Assembly: GCF_008795985.1 (NCBI RefSeq)
Contig: NZ_VMHP01000001.1
Span: 744,001-808,000, forward strand
Length of the DNA: 64,000 nt
Reading direction: 5' to 3'
Source of the DNA: Marinobacter halotolerans
GTDB lineage: Bacteria > Pseudomonadota > Gammaproteobacteria > Pseudomonadales > Oleiphilaceae
Below, piece by piece: positions 35,605 to 44,214 of the stretch. Made by a program: the position numbers and the translations under genes. Every line of letters begins with the position of its first letter. Positions within the stretch are counted from its first letter, which is position 1. A model generated the notes under the pieces. That model saw nothing but the letters and a program-made list of their open reading frames with translations. It was not told the DNA's origin and ran no database searches.

Positions 35605-35668
35605 AACTGAACTGCAACTGAAAAAAGAACGCCGATTCAGATTAAGTGACCATTTCTTGACCTGAATC
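35605..35668. promoter_or_regulatory. Repeat cluster upstream of the Met-rich gene (putative copper-regulator site)
   Basis: AACTGAA occurs at 35605-35611 and 35616-35622 (11 bp apart), followed by an inverted pair GATTCAG (35634-35640) and CTGAATC (35662-35668). The same heptamer pair appears in the larger inverted repeat at 41131-41179. It lies 55-118 bp upstream of the Met-rich start. Apart from this cluster, the 361-bp gap 35551-35911 shows no gene. Confidence 0.45.
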
Positions 35669-35911
35669 AGTTTTCCACTTCTGTCTGGATCGACCTCCAG
35701 GCTGGCAACAGGCTTTATGACTTCACTGACTCTTGCGAACACAGCAATTACTGAGACTGACCCCGGCACTCTGGATTGCGAGATCCGTCCCTGTGCCGAT
35801 GGCCAGGCCAACATCCGGTTGCCAATCAGTACCTGCCGACCTTCTCAACCAAAACCGTTTGATCCGGATTTTTCGTGGTCATGATGACCGTGATGATCGG
35901 CGGGTCGCTCC

Positions 35912-36139
35912 TCAGACATTACGATCGTCACTCTTGTCTGCAGGCCAGGGCGAGAACGCAAGGAAATAAAGCAGAAAAAGATTGACCAGCGGGATCAGTA
36001 TCAGAAGGCCGAGCGGCCCCGGGTACCCCATACGCTGGCAAAGACGCCAGGCGGGAATCACAACGATGACGCCAATCACCAGCATCCACAGCCAGTGACC
36101 TGCCCACATGGTGTGACCAAACGCATTATTTTCCATCAT
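35912..36139 (-). CDS. Small inner-membrane protein, unknown function (75 aa)
   Basis: A 75-residue protein with two hydrophobic segments (about residues 15-32, LWMLVIGVIVVIPAWRL, and 42-65, LGLLILIPLVNLFLLYFLAF) joined by a short basic/Gly-Pro loop (CQRMGYPGPLG). This layout is common in small conserved membrane proteins encoded near metal and stress genes. AGGA lies 11 nt before the first of two adjacent ATGs. I do not recognise a function. The upstream interval to 36362 is AT-rich and contains the inverted repeat ATTCA-N3-TGAAT (36273-36285) and a perfect TATAAT (36316-36321) for the rightward gene. Confidence 0.6.
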   Translation of the reverse strand: MMENNAFGHTMWAGHWLWMLVIGVIVVIPAWRLCQRMGYPGPLGLLILIPLVNLFLLYFLAFSPWPADKSDDRNV

Positions 36140-36362
36140 CAGCTGAATATCCTTTTCGAGAGTCCACCTGCGGTATGAGCGATAGCGTGAACCAGACGGC
36201 TCATAGAGTTACAAAGTTAATCTGTGTTCTTTCGCAGAAGCCCACCTTTAAAAATAAACCACATAAACCTTAATTCAAACTGAATCTCATAGGTGCCCCG
36301 ATACAAATCCGCCACTATAATTGAATCAATTAAAAAGCTGATGATTGGCAAAGGAGCGTGCC

Positions 36363-37385
36363 ATGACCAAGCGCCTGGTAATCTGTGCCGATGGCACCTG
36401 GAACCGCCCGGAAGAGGATCTGCAGAAAGATGTTCCCACCAACGTGCTGAGAATTGCACGGGCAATCCGGCCGTTTGCGGCGGATGGACTGCCCCAGCAT
36501 GTGTTTTATGACTGGGGAATCGGCTCGTATCATAACGCCCTGGTCGGCGGCATCACCGGTCAGGGCATCCACAAGAACATCATGGATGCGTACCGTTATA
36601 TTGTTCAGAACTACGCCCCCGGCACAGACATCTATCTGTTCGGATTCAGCCGCGGCGCCTACACCATTCGCTCACTCTGCGGTCTGATCAACAACTGCGG
36701 CATTCTGAAACGGCCCGACGCAAGGCTGATCCAGCAGGCGTTTGACCACTACAAAAAAAGCGGTGAGGCCTGGAAACCATCCGGCCGAAAATCCATTGAA
36801 TTTCGCGAGGCCCACAGCCATGAATCCCGCGAAATACGGTTTGTGGGTGCATGGGATACGGTGGGCGCGCTCGGGGTGCCCTTTTCTCTGTTGGGGCTGT
36901 TTGATCGCAAGGACGAATTCTATGATACCAAGCTGGGTAGTAACGTTCGTGTGGCCCGGCATGCACTGGCAATTGACGAACGCCGAGAGGACTTTGAACC
37001 CACACTCTGGCAACCCCGCGAAGGGCTGGACCTTGAACAGGTATGGTTCGCCGGCTCCCACAGCGATATAGGCGGCGGCTATCCGGAGGACGATCAGGGC
37101 CTGCTGGCCTCAGACATCGCTTTGCAGTGGATGGCACAACAGGCCCAAAAGGCTGAGCTCGATCTCGAAGAGCACCTTCTTGCAAACCTGGACCCCAGCC
37201 CCAGTGCCAGACTGCACAATTCGCGGCGTCATATTTTCCGGTTTTCAACGCCCCTGGTCCGAAACCTGAAACCGGGTGATCTTGAAACCTCCGTTCACCC
37301 ATCGGTGGAAAAGCGCTGGCATTCGCAGCCGGATTACCGGCCACCCAACCTCAGGCAGATCGGGTTCCCCGATGGGCGCGGTTGA
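36363..37385 (+). CDS. DUF2235 alpha/beta hydrolase (Tle1-like phospholipase fold)
   Basis: A 340-residue DUF2235 protein. The N-terminus RLVICADGTWNRPEE, the nucleophile elbow GFSRG (Ser96), and the GSHSDIGGGYPEDD segment with catalytic His and Asp are all present. T6SS effectors of the Tle1 type share this fold, but this protein is shorter and has no MIX or PAAR domain, and no immunity-like partner or T6SS gene is nearby. I start at the ATG at 36363, which has AAAGGAG 6 nt upstream; the reading from 36345 starts at a poorer TTG. A cytoplasmic lipase or a signalling hydrolase is possible. Confidence 0.78.
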   Translation: MTKRLVICADGTWNRPEEDLQKDVPTNVLRIARAIRPFAADGLPQHVFYDWGIGSYHNALVGGITGQGIHKNIMDAYRYIVQNYAPGTDIYLFGFSRGAYTIRSLCGLINNCGILKRPDARLIQQAFDHYKKSGEAWKPSGRKSIEFREAHSHESREIRFVGAWDTVGALGVPFSLLGLFDRKDEFYDTKLGSNVRVARHALAIDERREDFEPTLWQPREGLDLEQVWFAGSHSDIGGGYPEDDQGLLASDIALQWMAQQAQKAELDLEEHLLANLDPSPSARLHNSRRHIFRFSTPLVRNLKPGDLETSVHPSVEKRWHSQPDYRPPNLRQIGFPDGRG

Positions 37386-37470
37386 AAAATGGCGGCGACG
37401 ATCCAATGTATACAAGTAGAAGGGCGAAGGGATGCCCCAATTCGTTTACCAACACAGGAGGTGTACTCCT

Positions 37471-37968
37471 ATGGCAAACTCAGAACAGAAATGGTTCGAC
37501 CTTTACGAACGCTATACCGAGAAAACGAAAGAGTTCTTTAACGAGTCCAAAGAGTCAACTGTCGAGGCGCTTGATGAGGCGCTGGAAAAGGCCAAGGATT
37601 CGCTGCACAAAACCGGTGAGTTGACCCAGGAAGAAGGCCGTCAGTTCAAGGCCTACCTCAAGCGGGATCTGGAACAGACCGGCAACGACTTCAACCGCTG
37701 GAGCCAGTGGATCAAGACCCACTCCTCCCCTAACCGCGTTCAGTCAGGCTTTATGGAGCTGACTGCCAAGGTTGCCGACAGTGGCAGCAATTTCCTGGAG
37801 CGGCTGTCGGAATGGGCAAAAGAGACGGGCGTCTACCACACTGGCGAAATTGCGGTACCAGGCGCATTCAAATGTCGTGCCTGTGAGGGAGAGCTGCACT
37901 TTGAGGCGGCTGGCAGACTACCCCCCTGCCCTAAGTGCTCGAAAACCGAATTCCGTCGGGTGGGCTAA
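37471..37968 (+). CDS. Zinc-ribbon-containing protein (DUF1451/YbeL-like)
   Basis: A 165-residue protein with a helical, charged N-terminal two-thirds (EKTKEFFNESKESTVEALDE and following, coiled-coil-like) and a C-terminal zinc ribbon with two Cys pairs (CRAC near 133-136 and CPKC near 151-154). E. coli YbeL and relatives (DUF1451) have the same layout and unknown function. The start at 37471 follows CAGGAGG closely. It lies 85 bp after the DUF2235 gene and may be in its operon. A clear bidirectional terminator follows. Confidence 0.78.
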   Translation: MANSEQKWFDLYERYTEKTKEFFNESKESTVEALDEALEKAKDSLHKTGELTQEEGRQFKAYLKRDLEQTGNDFNRWSQWIKTHSSPNRVQSGFMELTAKVADSGSNFLERLSEWAKETGVYHTGEIAVPGAFKCRACEGELHFEAAGRLPPCPKCSKTEFRRVG

Positions 37969-37996
37969 CGCAAGCCCGGCCCCATCCGGAATTAAC

Positions 37997-38022
37997 AAAA
38001 AGGCGCCCCAGGGCGCCTTTTT
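37997..38022. terminator. Bidirectional rho-independent terminator
   Basis: A GGCGCC/GGCGCC stem with a CCAG loop (38002-38017) is flanked by five A on the left and five T on the right. It can stop rightward transcription from the zinc-ribbon gene and leftward transcription from copB. Confidence 0.85.
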
Positions 38023-38036
38023 CGTGCTGCTGTCTT

Positions 38037-38780
38037 TTAGAACATCACTCGTGCGCCGATGACTGCAAACCAGTCTTCCGTGCTTCCGCCACCGTCTCTC
38101 GCAAGGTCAGCCGTATCGCTGTACTTACGCTCGTGAACCACACCCACGTAGGGTGAGAACGTTCGCTCGAAAAGGTCGTAGCTCAGCCGAAGCCCTACTT
38201 CAGTGGAATTGAGTCCCTTACCGACGCCGATCTCCCGATCCTCAGAAAGCGCCACCAGGGTTTCCAGACTGGCCGACAGGATCCAGTAATTGGTGATCAG
38301 CAACTCGTATTCTGCCTCTAAATCTATGGAAGCATCGCCTTCATCGCTGACATACAGGTTGGTATCCACCTCGACCCACTGAGGCGCCAGGCCGGTAAGC
38401 CCTAGTACGCCGTAGACCCGGTCTGCTCCTTCCGGGGTGTCGATACGAACGCCGGCTTTTGCATCCCAGAAATCGCTAACCGGGGTCTGGGCAACAAACT
38501 GGTTTTCCAGGGTTTCCCAGGCATTGTGAGCTTCTTCCCATTCTCCCGCGAACAGCCAGTGAAATTTGAGTTCGTCGGTCCCATAGAAAGCACCGCCCTC
38601 AATCACCGCCAGCTCTTCGTCGGCGTCGCTGTATCGATACTCCAGTTTTTCGGCGGACACCCCCCAGAAGGATTTTGCGGTCTGGGTTTTCTTGGCCAGG
38701 TCGCTCTGTGCCATTGCCGGGGTCACCAGGGTAGCCATGGCCAGCGAGAAGGCGCTCAGGGATGCCGTCAATCGGGTCAT
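38037..38780 (-). CDS. copB: Copper-resistance outer-membrane protein CopB/PcoB-like
   Basis: A 247-residue exported barrel protein. A signal peptide (cut near PAMAQ) precedes repeated amphipathic strands, and the C-terminus ends in Phe (VIGARVMF). The pattern (AGVRIDTPEGADRVYGVLGLTGLAPQW, then EYELLITNYWILS and FSPYVGVVHERK) matches CopB/PcoB, except that the Met-rich region often found after the signal peptide is missing. The family helps control copper at the outer membrane. It overlaps the CopA stop by 4 bp and is the last gene of this copper operon; the terminator at 37997-38022 follows. Confidence 0.85.
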   Translation of the reverse strand: MTRLTASLSAFSLAMATLVTPAMAQSDLAKKTQTAKSFWGVSAEKLEYRYSDADEELAVIEGGAFYGTDELKFHWLFAGEWEEAHNAWETLENQFVAQTPVSDFWDAKAGVRIDTPEGADRVYGVLGLTGLAPQWVEVDTNLYVSDEGDASIDLEAEYELLITNYWILSASLETLVALSEDREIGVGKGLNSTEVGLRLSYDLFERTFSPYVGVVHERKYSDTADLARDGGGSTEDWFAVIGARVMF

Positions 38781-40498
38781 GACTCACCTCCCTGTTGCCC
38801 TTTTTGCGTACGTTCAGCAACTTCGCTGTCCGGACCGCCTTCAACCACGATTTTTCGGAACATGCCAGACGCTGCGTGATATGACAGATGGCAGTGGAAC
38901 GCCCATTGGCCCGGGGCATCCACCTCGGTTTCCATATAGACGGTGGTTGCCGGCGACACGCTGATCACGTGTTTGACGGGGTTCCATTTACCTTCGCCCA
39001 CGTCAAGAATCGACCACATGCCATGCAGGTGCATCGGATGGGTCATCATGGTCTCGTTGACGAATTTAAAGCGCACCCGTTCGCCGTATTGAAGCACGAC
39101 CGGATCCGCATCCTCGTATTTCACACCGTTGATGCTCCACTCGTAGCGCTCCATGTTACCGGTCAGGCGCATCTCGATTTCACGCGTGGCTTCACGGTGC
39201 TCATAGAGCGGGTTCTGTGCTTTCAGATCGGCATAGGACAGAAACTTTCCACCGTTGGCCGCTTTCGGCATCAAACCACTTCCGGCGGCATAGAAAGGAT
39301 CGCTGGCATCCCCGCCCGACATGCTCATGGCCGAGTGATCCATGCCTGCCATATCGCCATGGTTCATGGAGCCGTGATCCATTATGGCCTTACCCATGTC
39401 ACTCTGATCCGCGCCTCCATGATCCATCCCGCCATGGTCCATTCCACCATGATCCATATGCCCGGCCATGTCCGCCATGGTGAGCAACGGTGCCTCTCGC
39501 ATTTCTGGCACGGCTGCTGTCATGCCCGGCTTCGGCGCCAGAGTGGCCCGGCCAAAACCTGAACGCCCCATGGACTCTGCAAAGATGGTGTAGGCCTTTT
39601 CATCCTTGATCCGGACAATGACATCGTAGGTTTCGGCGACACCGATGCGGAATTCGTCCACATTGACCGGCTGAACGTTGTTGCCATCGGCCTGCACCAC
39701 CGTCATTTCCAGTCCGGGGATACGAATGTCGAAATAGGTCATGGCAGACGAGTTTATGAAGCGCAGGCGTATGCGCTCACCCGGCTCGAACAGGCCGGTC
39801 CAGTTCTGCTCCGGGCCCTTGCCATTGATCAGCGCCGTAAAGCCCTGCACGTCTTCGATATCGGCCTTCATCATGCGCATGTCGCCCCACATCAAGCGGT
39901 CCTCGAGGGTGGCCACGAAGCCTTTTTCGTCGGCCTCGGCAAAGAAGTCGCCCACGGTCTGCTGCTGACGGTTGTAGTAGTCCGCCGACATCTTCAGATT
40001 CCGCATAATGCGATCGCCGGAATGAGGGTGCTTGTCGGTAAGCTGCACCACATAGTCCCGGTCGTAGCGGAACGGCTCCCGGCCCTTCGGCTCGATGACA
40101 ATTGCGCCATAGGCGCCGTTGGGTTCCTGGAATCCGGAATGACTGTGAAACCAGTAGGTGCCCGCCTGCACGATCGGAAACTGATAAGTGAATGTCTCTC
40201 CCGGTTTGATGCCGGCGTAGCTGATGCCGGGCACCCCATCCTGCTGATACGGCAGAATCAGCCCGTGCCAGTGGATAGACGTCATCTCGTCGAGATTGTT
40301 GGTGACGTTGATGGTGACGTCTTCGCCTTCCTTTAACCTTAGAACCGGGCCCGGGGAGGCACCGTTATAACCGATACCTTCTTTGACGAAGTCGCCGGTA
40401 TCGATCTGCACCCGGTCAACTGTCAGATTATATTCCCCAGCGCTCGCGGCAAGGGAAAGCATGCCGCCCGCCAGGGCGACGATCCACTGTTTCATCAT
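38777..40498 (-). CDS. copA: Periplasmic multicopper oxidase CopA/PcoA-like
   Basis: A 573-residue multicopper oxidase. Copper ligands sit in the usual pairs: IHWHGLILP and YWFHSHSGFQ near the N-terminus and HPMHLHGM and AFHCHLSYHAASGMF near the C-terminus. A Met/His-rich linker (several MDHGGMDHGG units around residue 350-400) is the copper-loading region of CopA-type enzymes. The signal sequence (LAGGMLSLAASAG) shows no twin Arg. It oxidises periplasmic Cu(I). It overlaps copB by 4 bp, and the cupredoxin gene lies 12 bp upstream in the same direction. Confidence 0.92.
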   Translation of the reverse strand: MMKQWIVALAGGMLSLAASAGEYNLTVDRVQIDTGDFVKEGIGYNGASPGPVLRLKEGEDVTINVTNNLDEMTSIHWHGLILPYQQDGVPGISYAGIKPGETFTYQFPIVQAGTYWFHSHSGFQEPNGAYGAIVIEPKGREPFRYDRDYVVQLTDKHPHSGDRIMRNLKMSADYYNRQQQTVGDFFAEADEKGFVATLEDRLMWGDMRMMKADIEDVQGFTALINGKGPEQNWTGLFEPGERIRLRFINSSAMTYFDIRIPGLEMTVVQADGNNVQPVNVDEFRIGVAETYDVIVRIKDEKAYTIFAESMGRSGFGRATLAPKPGMTAAVPEMREAPLLTMADMAGHMDHGGMDHGGMDHGGADQSDMGKAIMDHGSMNHGDMAGMDHSAMSMSGGDASDPFYAAGSGLMPKAANGGKFLSYADLKAQNPLYEHREATREIEMRLTGNMERYEWSINGVKYEDADPVVLQYGERVRFKFVNETMMTHPMHLHGMWSILDVGEGKWNPVKHVISVSPATTVYMETEVDAPGQWAFHCHLSYHAASGMFRKIVVEGGPDSEVAERTQKGQQGGES

Positions 40499-40510
40499 GG
40501 GGTAACCTAC

Positions 40511-41062
40511 TTACTTGAATTCAATATCGCCGTACATGCCAGCCTGATAATGACCGGGCACATTGCAGGCGAACTCCAGCTCAGCAGGCTTGCTGAACTT
40601 CCAGATGATCTCGCCGGACTGGCCCGGTTCCAGCAACACGCTGTTGGCATGGTCATGACTCATGGTGTGGCCATCGCCCATGTCCATTTTCATTGCCTGT
40701 TCGTCAATGCGATCGCCTTTGATCACGCCATGCTCGACCATCATCTGCATTTCTTCCTGATGCGCTTCGTGCATGGCCGCAGTCGCAATATTGAACTCAT
40801 GGACCAGGGCGCCTTCGTTTTTGACCGTGAAACGGATGGTTTCGCCAGGCTTGACGGAGACCGACTCCGGCTCGAAATAGTTATCCATCATGGTGATTGC
40901 AACGGTCCGATCAACATTCTTGGCTTTGCCAGGCTGACCAACCATGGGCTTTTCCATTTTTTTGTCATGATGGCCACCGTCATGGGCGCCTGCCGCCCAT
41001 GCTGTCGAGGCAACGACCATTGCGATGAAAGGAATCAATATTTTCCCGTATGGGTGTTTCAT
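40511..41062 (-). CDS. Periplasmic cupredoxin-like copper-binding protein
   Basis: A 183-residue exported protein (signal ending near TAWAAG). A His-rich N-terminus (GAHDGGHHDKKM) precedes a plastocyanin/azurin-like domain. Cupredoxin ligands are visible: His in ALVHEFNIAT, then Cys, His and Met in ACNVPGHYQAGMYG. This is the first gene of the copper operon (cupredoxin-copA-copB) and is divergent from the response regulator. The function is probably copper carrying or delivery to CopA. The name CopC is not used because the fold differs. Confidence 0.85.
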   Translation of the reverse strand: MKHPYGKILIPFIAMVVASTAWAAGAHDGGHHDKKMEKPMVGQPGKAKNVDRTVAITMMDNYFEPESVSVKPGETIRFTVKNEGALVHEFNIATAAMHEAHQEEMQMMVEHGVIKGDRIDEQAMKMDMGDGHTMSHDHANSVLLEPGQSGEIIWKFSKPAELEFACNVPGHYQAGMYGDIEFK

Positions 41063-41130
41063 ATTCTGCTCCTTGCTGTATTTTTCTATGCGGTTTTTGA
41101 TGTAATTGAAGGCTAATCTGCCTGCTCAAC

Positions 41131-41179
41131 CTGAATCCAACCTGAATTCTTCATTGCCAGAATTTCAGGTTGGATTCAG
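41131..41179. promoter_or_regulatory. Large inverted repeat in the copper operon/response-regulator intergenic region
   Basis: Two perfect 16-bp arms (41131-41146 and 41164-41179, CTGAATCCAACCTGAA and its complement) are separated by 17 bp, and the left arm is itself an 11-bp-period direct repeat of CAACCTGAAT (41128-41148). It lies between the divergent cupredoxin and response-regulator starts. This is a likely operator for the OmpR-class regulator. Binding is inferred. Confidence 0.75.
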
Positions 41180-41239
41180 ACGTTCCGGCTACTCTCTATG
41201 ATTTACTATGAATCACAAATCAGGTAATGGCAGACGTCC

Positions 41240-41905
41240 ATGAGATTACTTCTGGTAGAAGACGACACCCTGATTGCCCAGACACTGAATCGCCAGCTTT
41301 CTGCCGCCGGATTCACCGTGGACCAGGCATCCACCGGGAAGCAGGCGGAGCAGTTGGGCCGGCATGAAGATTACCGTGCGGTTGTTCTTGACCTTGGACT
41401 GCCCGACTGCAACGGACTGGATGTTCTGAGGGCATGGCGTAGGGCCAAACTTGCCATGCCGGTGCTTATTCTGACCGCCCGAGGCGAGTGGCAGGACAAG
41501 GTCAACGGACTCAAGGCGGGTGCCGACGATTATCTGGCCAAACCTTTCCAGACAGAGGAGCTGCTGGCCCGACTGAACGCGTTGATCCGCCGAAGCGAGG
41601 GCCGCGTTGAGGCCAAGCTTACCGCCGGCGGGTTGGAACTGGACGAGCACCGACAGTGCCTCCAGACCCCTGATGGCGCCGAACATTCCCTCACCGGCAC
41701 CGAATTCCGCCTGTTGCGTTGCCTGATGAGCCGGCCGGGACAGCTGTTCTCCAAGGAACAACTCCTGGAGCAACTGTACAACCTGAGCGACAGCCCCAGC
41801 GACAACACCATCGAAGCCTATATTCGCAGACTGAGAAAGCTGGTCGGAACCGAAACCATCTCCACTAGGCGCGGCCAGGGATATGTTTTCAATGACACGC
41901 CTTAA
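41240..41905 (+). CDS. OmpR-family response regulator (CopR/CusR-like)
   Basis: A 221-residue response regulator with a receiver domain (acidic LVEDD near residue 6, phospho-accepting Asp51 in LDLGLPD, Lys in DDYLAKPFQ) and a C-terminal winged helix (LTGTEFRLLRCLMSRPGQLFSKEQL, then SDNTIEAYIRRLRKLVGTETI, then GQGYVF). It is divergent from the copper operon and overlaps the sensor kinase by 23 bp. The inverted repeat upstream is its probable site. Copper or a related metal as the stimulus is inferred from the neighbours. Confidence 0.88.
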   Translation: MRLLLVEDDTLIAQTLNRQLSAAGFTVDQASTGKQAEQLGRHEDYRAVVLDLGLPDCNGLDVLRAWRRAKLAMPVLILTARGEWQDKVNGLKAGADDYLAKPFQTEELLARLNALIRRSEGRVEAKLTAGGLELDEHRQCLQTPDGAEHSLTGTEFRLLRCLMSRPGQLFSKEQLLEQLYNLSDSPSDNTIEAYIRRLRKLVGTETISTRRGQGYVFNDTP

Positions 41906-43220
41906 AACCCCCGCCTCGGTCAAAAAAACCCTGCTTGCACTATTGCTGCCTGCCGGTATAGGCCTGATGGCCATTGCCTGGCTGATACACGGCCTGCTTC
42001 TCGACCGTATGGCCCGCGAATTCGTCGAGACCCGGCTCCAGGATGAAGTCGCGTTCCTTGAGCACCAGATCCGCGATGCCGGGGGGGAGCTGGACGCTCT
42101 TCAAACCGGTGATTATTTCCAGGAAGTTTTCCATCATGCCTTTGCGATACGCTCGCCTTCCCGCACCATCATCTCTCCTGAATCCTGGGCACCACTGCTG
42201 GGCCCAATGGCCAGCTCCGGACCGGATGGCACCCTGCAGATAAGCGATGCTGCCATCGAAGGGGCGCCTTCTGACATTCTCGCCTACCGGAAATCATTTC
42301 GCGTAGGCACCATGCCCGTCGTTGTGATCGTGTCGGAAGATCTTGGCGCCCTGAATCGCAGCCAGGCCGAACTCCACCTCTGGACAGCCGTTGTCTCTGT
42401 CTTGCTGATACTACTCCTGGTTGCGGTCATCTGGCTTGGGATCAATCTTTCGCTACGCCCGGTTGTTGCTCTGAAAGCAACGCTGAAACGGCTGCAGCAT
42501 GGCGAGATATCAAGAATTCATGTGAAGGCCCCGGAAGAATTCCAGCCACTGGTACTGCAACTCAATCAGCTGCTCGACTCCATGGACCAACGTCTTGAAC
42601 GTTCGCGGGAAGCGCTGGCCAATCTGTCCCACAGCGTGAAAACACCCATTGCGGCAGTGCGGCAAATACTGGCGGACAGCGAGCGCCCCCTCACCAGTGA
42701 GCTCAGGCAACAAATGACGGCTCGCCTGGATGATATCGACCGACAGCTTGAGGCGGAGATGCGTCGAAGCCGTTTTGCCGGGCCGCAGGTCGGAAAAAGT
42801 GCTTACCCCCTGAAACAGGCACGGGATCTGCTCTGGATGCTGGGCCGGTTGTACCCGGAGAAATCCTTTGAGCTGTCCAGCTCGCTGCCGGAGGAGAGCC
42901 GATGGCCGATTGAAGAGCACGATCTGAACGAAATACTGGGTAACCTGATCGACAACGCCGGCAAATGGTCCAGCCACTGTGTTGAGCTTTCACTGGAACA
43001 GACAAATGGCGTGATGAGCATTGTGGTCACCGATGACGGCGCCGGTGTAAAAGAAACCGAGATGAACAGCCTCGGGCAAAGAGGATTGCGGCTTGACGAG
43101 CAGACCCCCGGGCACGGGCTGGGCCTTGCCATCGTTCGGGAGATTGTGGCTCGTTATGGTGGTAGGCTCAGTTTTTCCGGAGCCTCTGATGGGGGCTTAC
43201 GCGTGACGATCCTGTTCTGA
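41883..43220 (+). CDS. Sensor histidine kinase (metal-responsive two-component partner)
   Basis: A 445-residue inner-membrane kinase. Two membrane helices (about residues 15-38 and 162-185) flank a periplasmic sensor of about 120 residues; HAMP, a HisKA-like helix with phospho-acceptor His250 (LSHSVKTPIAAVRQIL) and a HATPase_c domain (N-box GNLIDNAGKWSSH, G1 VTDDGAGV, G2 GHGLGLAIVREI) follow. The layout resembles PhoQ/QseC-type kinases. The start overlaps the regulator stop by 23 bp; the ATG at 41892 is an alternative. It is probably the copper sensor for the neighbouring operon. Confidence 0.86.
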   Translation: MFSMTRLKTPASVKKTLLALLLPAGIGLMAIAWLIHGLLLDRMAREFVETRLQDEVAFLEHQIRDAGGELDALQTGDYFQEVFHHAFAIRSPSRTIISPESWAPLLGPMASSGPDGTLQISDAAIEGAPSDILAYRKSFRVGTMPVVVIVSEDLGALNRSQAELHLWTAVVSVLLILLLVAVIWLGINLSLRPVVALKATLKRLQHGEISRIHVKAPEEFQPLVLQLNQLLDSMDQRLERSREALANLSHSVKTPIAAVRQILADSERPLTSELRQQMTARLDDIDRQLEAEMRRSRFAGPQVGKSAYPLKQARDLLWMLGRLYPEKSFELSSSLPEESRWPIEEHDLNEILGNLIDNAGKWSSHCVELSLEQTNGVMSIVVTDDGAGVKETEMNSLGQRGLRLDEQTPGHGLGLAIVREIVARYGGRLSFSGASDGGLRVTILF

Positions 43221-43362
43221 GATCCTGCCATGCTGTGGTGGCTCCAGGGTTTAAATCACCGATCAATCATTTGGCACGGCAAAGGGCTTTGTGGTATTAC
43301 CCTCTGCACTGGCCATGCTCTTTTAGATGACGGCCTGCCTCAACAAACGAATCGGCAATTCT

Positions 43363-44214
43363 ATGTCCTGGCTTGAGTACCTCTTACCTTACGATTTCTC
43401 GCCGTTGACCGTGCTGAGCTACATGCTTTTGCTGGGGTTTTACGGTGTCGGCCTGCTGCGGATGCAGGATGAGGATCGGCCGGGCGCCCTGAGGATTTTT
43501 GCTTTCGTCCTGGGCGTGATGCTCTGCTACGCGGTGATGCAGACCCGCTTCGACTACTACGCCCAGTACATGTTTTTCGTGCATCGCGGCCAGCACCTGA
43601 TTCTTCACCACATTGGCCCGATACTGATTGCCCTGTCGAACCCCCTGCCGGTGATGCAGTACTGGTACCGCAAGATGAGCCCCGGACTGAAAAGCGCGTT
43701 ACGGCCGGTAGGATGGGTGTATCAGGTCCTTCAATACCCGCTGATGGCGCTGTTCCTGTTCGTCGGGCTGATTTACTTCTGGCTGTACCCGCCCATTCAT
43801 TTTGACGCCATGCTCAGCCGCGACCTTTACTGGGTCATGAACTGGAGCATGCTGCTGGACGGCCTGCTGTTCTGGTGGCTGATCTTTGATCCCCGCTCAA
43901 CGGCAAATACGCCGGCTCTGGGCTATGGCAAACGAATGCTGCTTCTTGCCGCAGCAGGCGTACTCCAGATGATTCTCGGGGCCTGGATCGTTTTCTCACG
44001 AGACATGGTTTACGACGTTTACGAAGTCTGTGGCCGCGCCTGGCCCCTGGACCCGGACATTGACCAGCTCGTCGGCGGCATTCTGACCTACATACCACCG
44101 GCAATGATGAGCATCCTGGGAATTCTGCTTATCCTCCGGCGGGCCATGCACGAGGACGGAAAATTCCCCAAGCTTGCGAAGAAAGCCTCAAGGGCAGATG
44201 AGTCAGCACCATGA
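43363..44214 (+). CDS. ctaG: Cytochrome c oxidase assembly protein of the CtaG (caa3) family
   Basis: A membrane protein of about 283 residues with seven helices, the CtaG_caa3 type (the Bacillus family, not Cox11). The conserved QHLILHHIGPILIALSNPLP segment carries paired His residues, and LFVGLIYFWLYPPIH and the GILTYIPPAMMSILG region also fit. It supports copper centre assembly in heme-copper oxidases. An upstream in-frame ATG at 43327 adds 12 residues; neither start has a good Shine-Dalgarno, and I prefer 43363 because the N-terminus then begins SWLEYLLPYDFSPLT, as family members do. The stop overlaps the MerR gene by 4 bp. Confidence 0.72.
   Translation: MSWLEYLLPYDFSPLTVLSYMLLLGFYGVGLLRMQDEDRPGALRIFAFVLGVMLCYAVMQTRFDYYAQYMFFVHRGQHLILHHIGPILIALSNPLPVMQYWYRKMSPGLKSALRPVGWVYQVLQYPLMALFLFVGLIYFWLYPPIHFDAMLSRDLYWVMNWSMLLDGLLFWWLIFDPRSTANTPALGYGKRMLLLAAAGVLQMILGAWIVFSRDMVYDVYEVCGRAWPLDPDIDQLVGGILTYIPPAMMSILGILLILRRAMHEDGKFPKLAKKASRADESAP

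Noticed and set aside
36363..37385. DUF2235 as a type VI secretion effector with an immunity gene
   Set aside because: No T6SS structural gene, VgrG, PAAR or immunity-like partner is visible within the window; the next gene is a zinc-ribbon protein.
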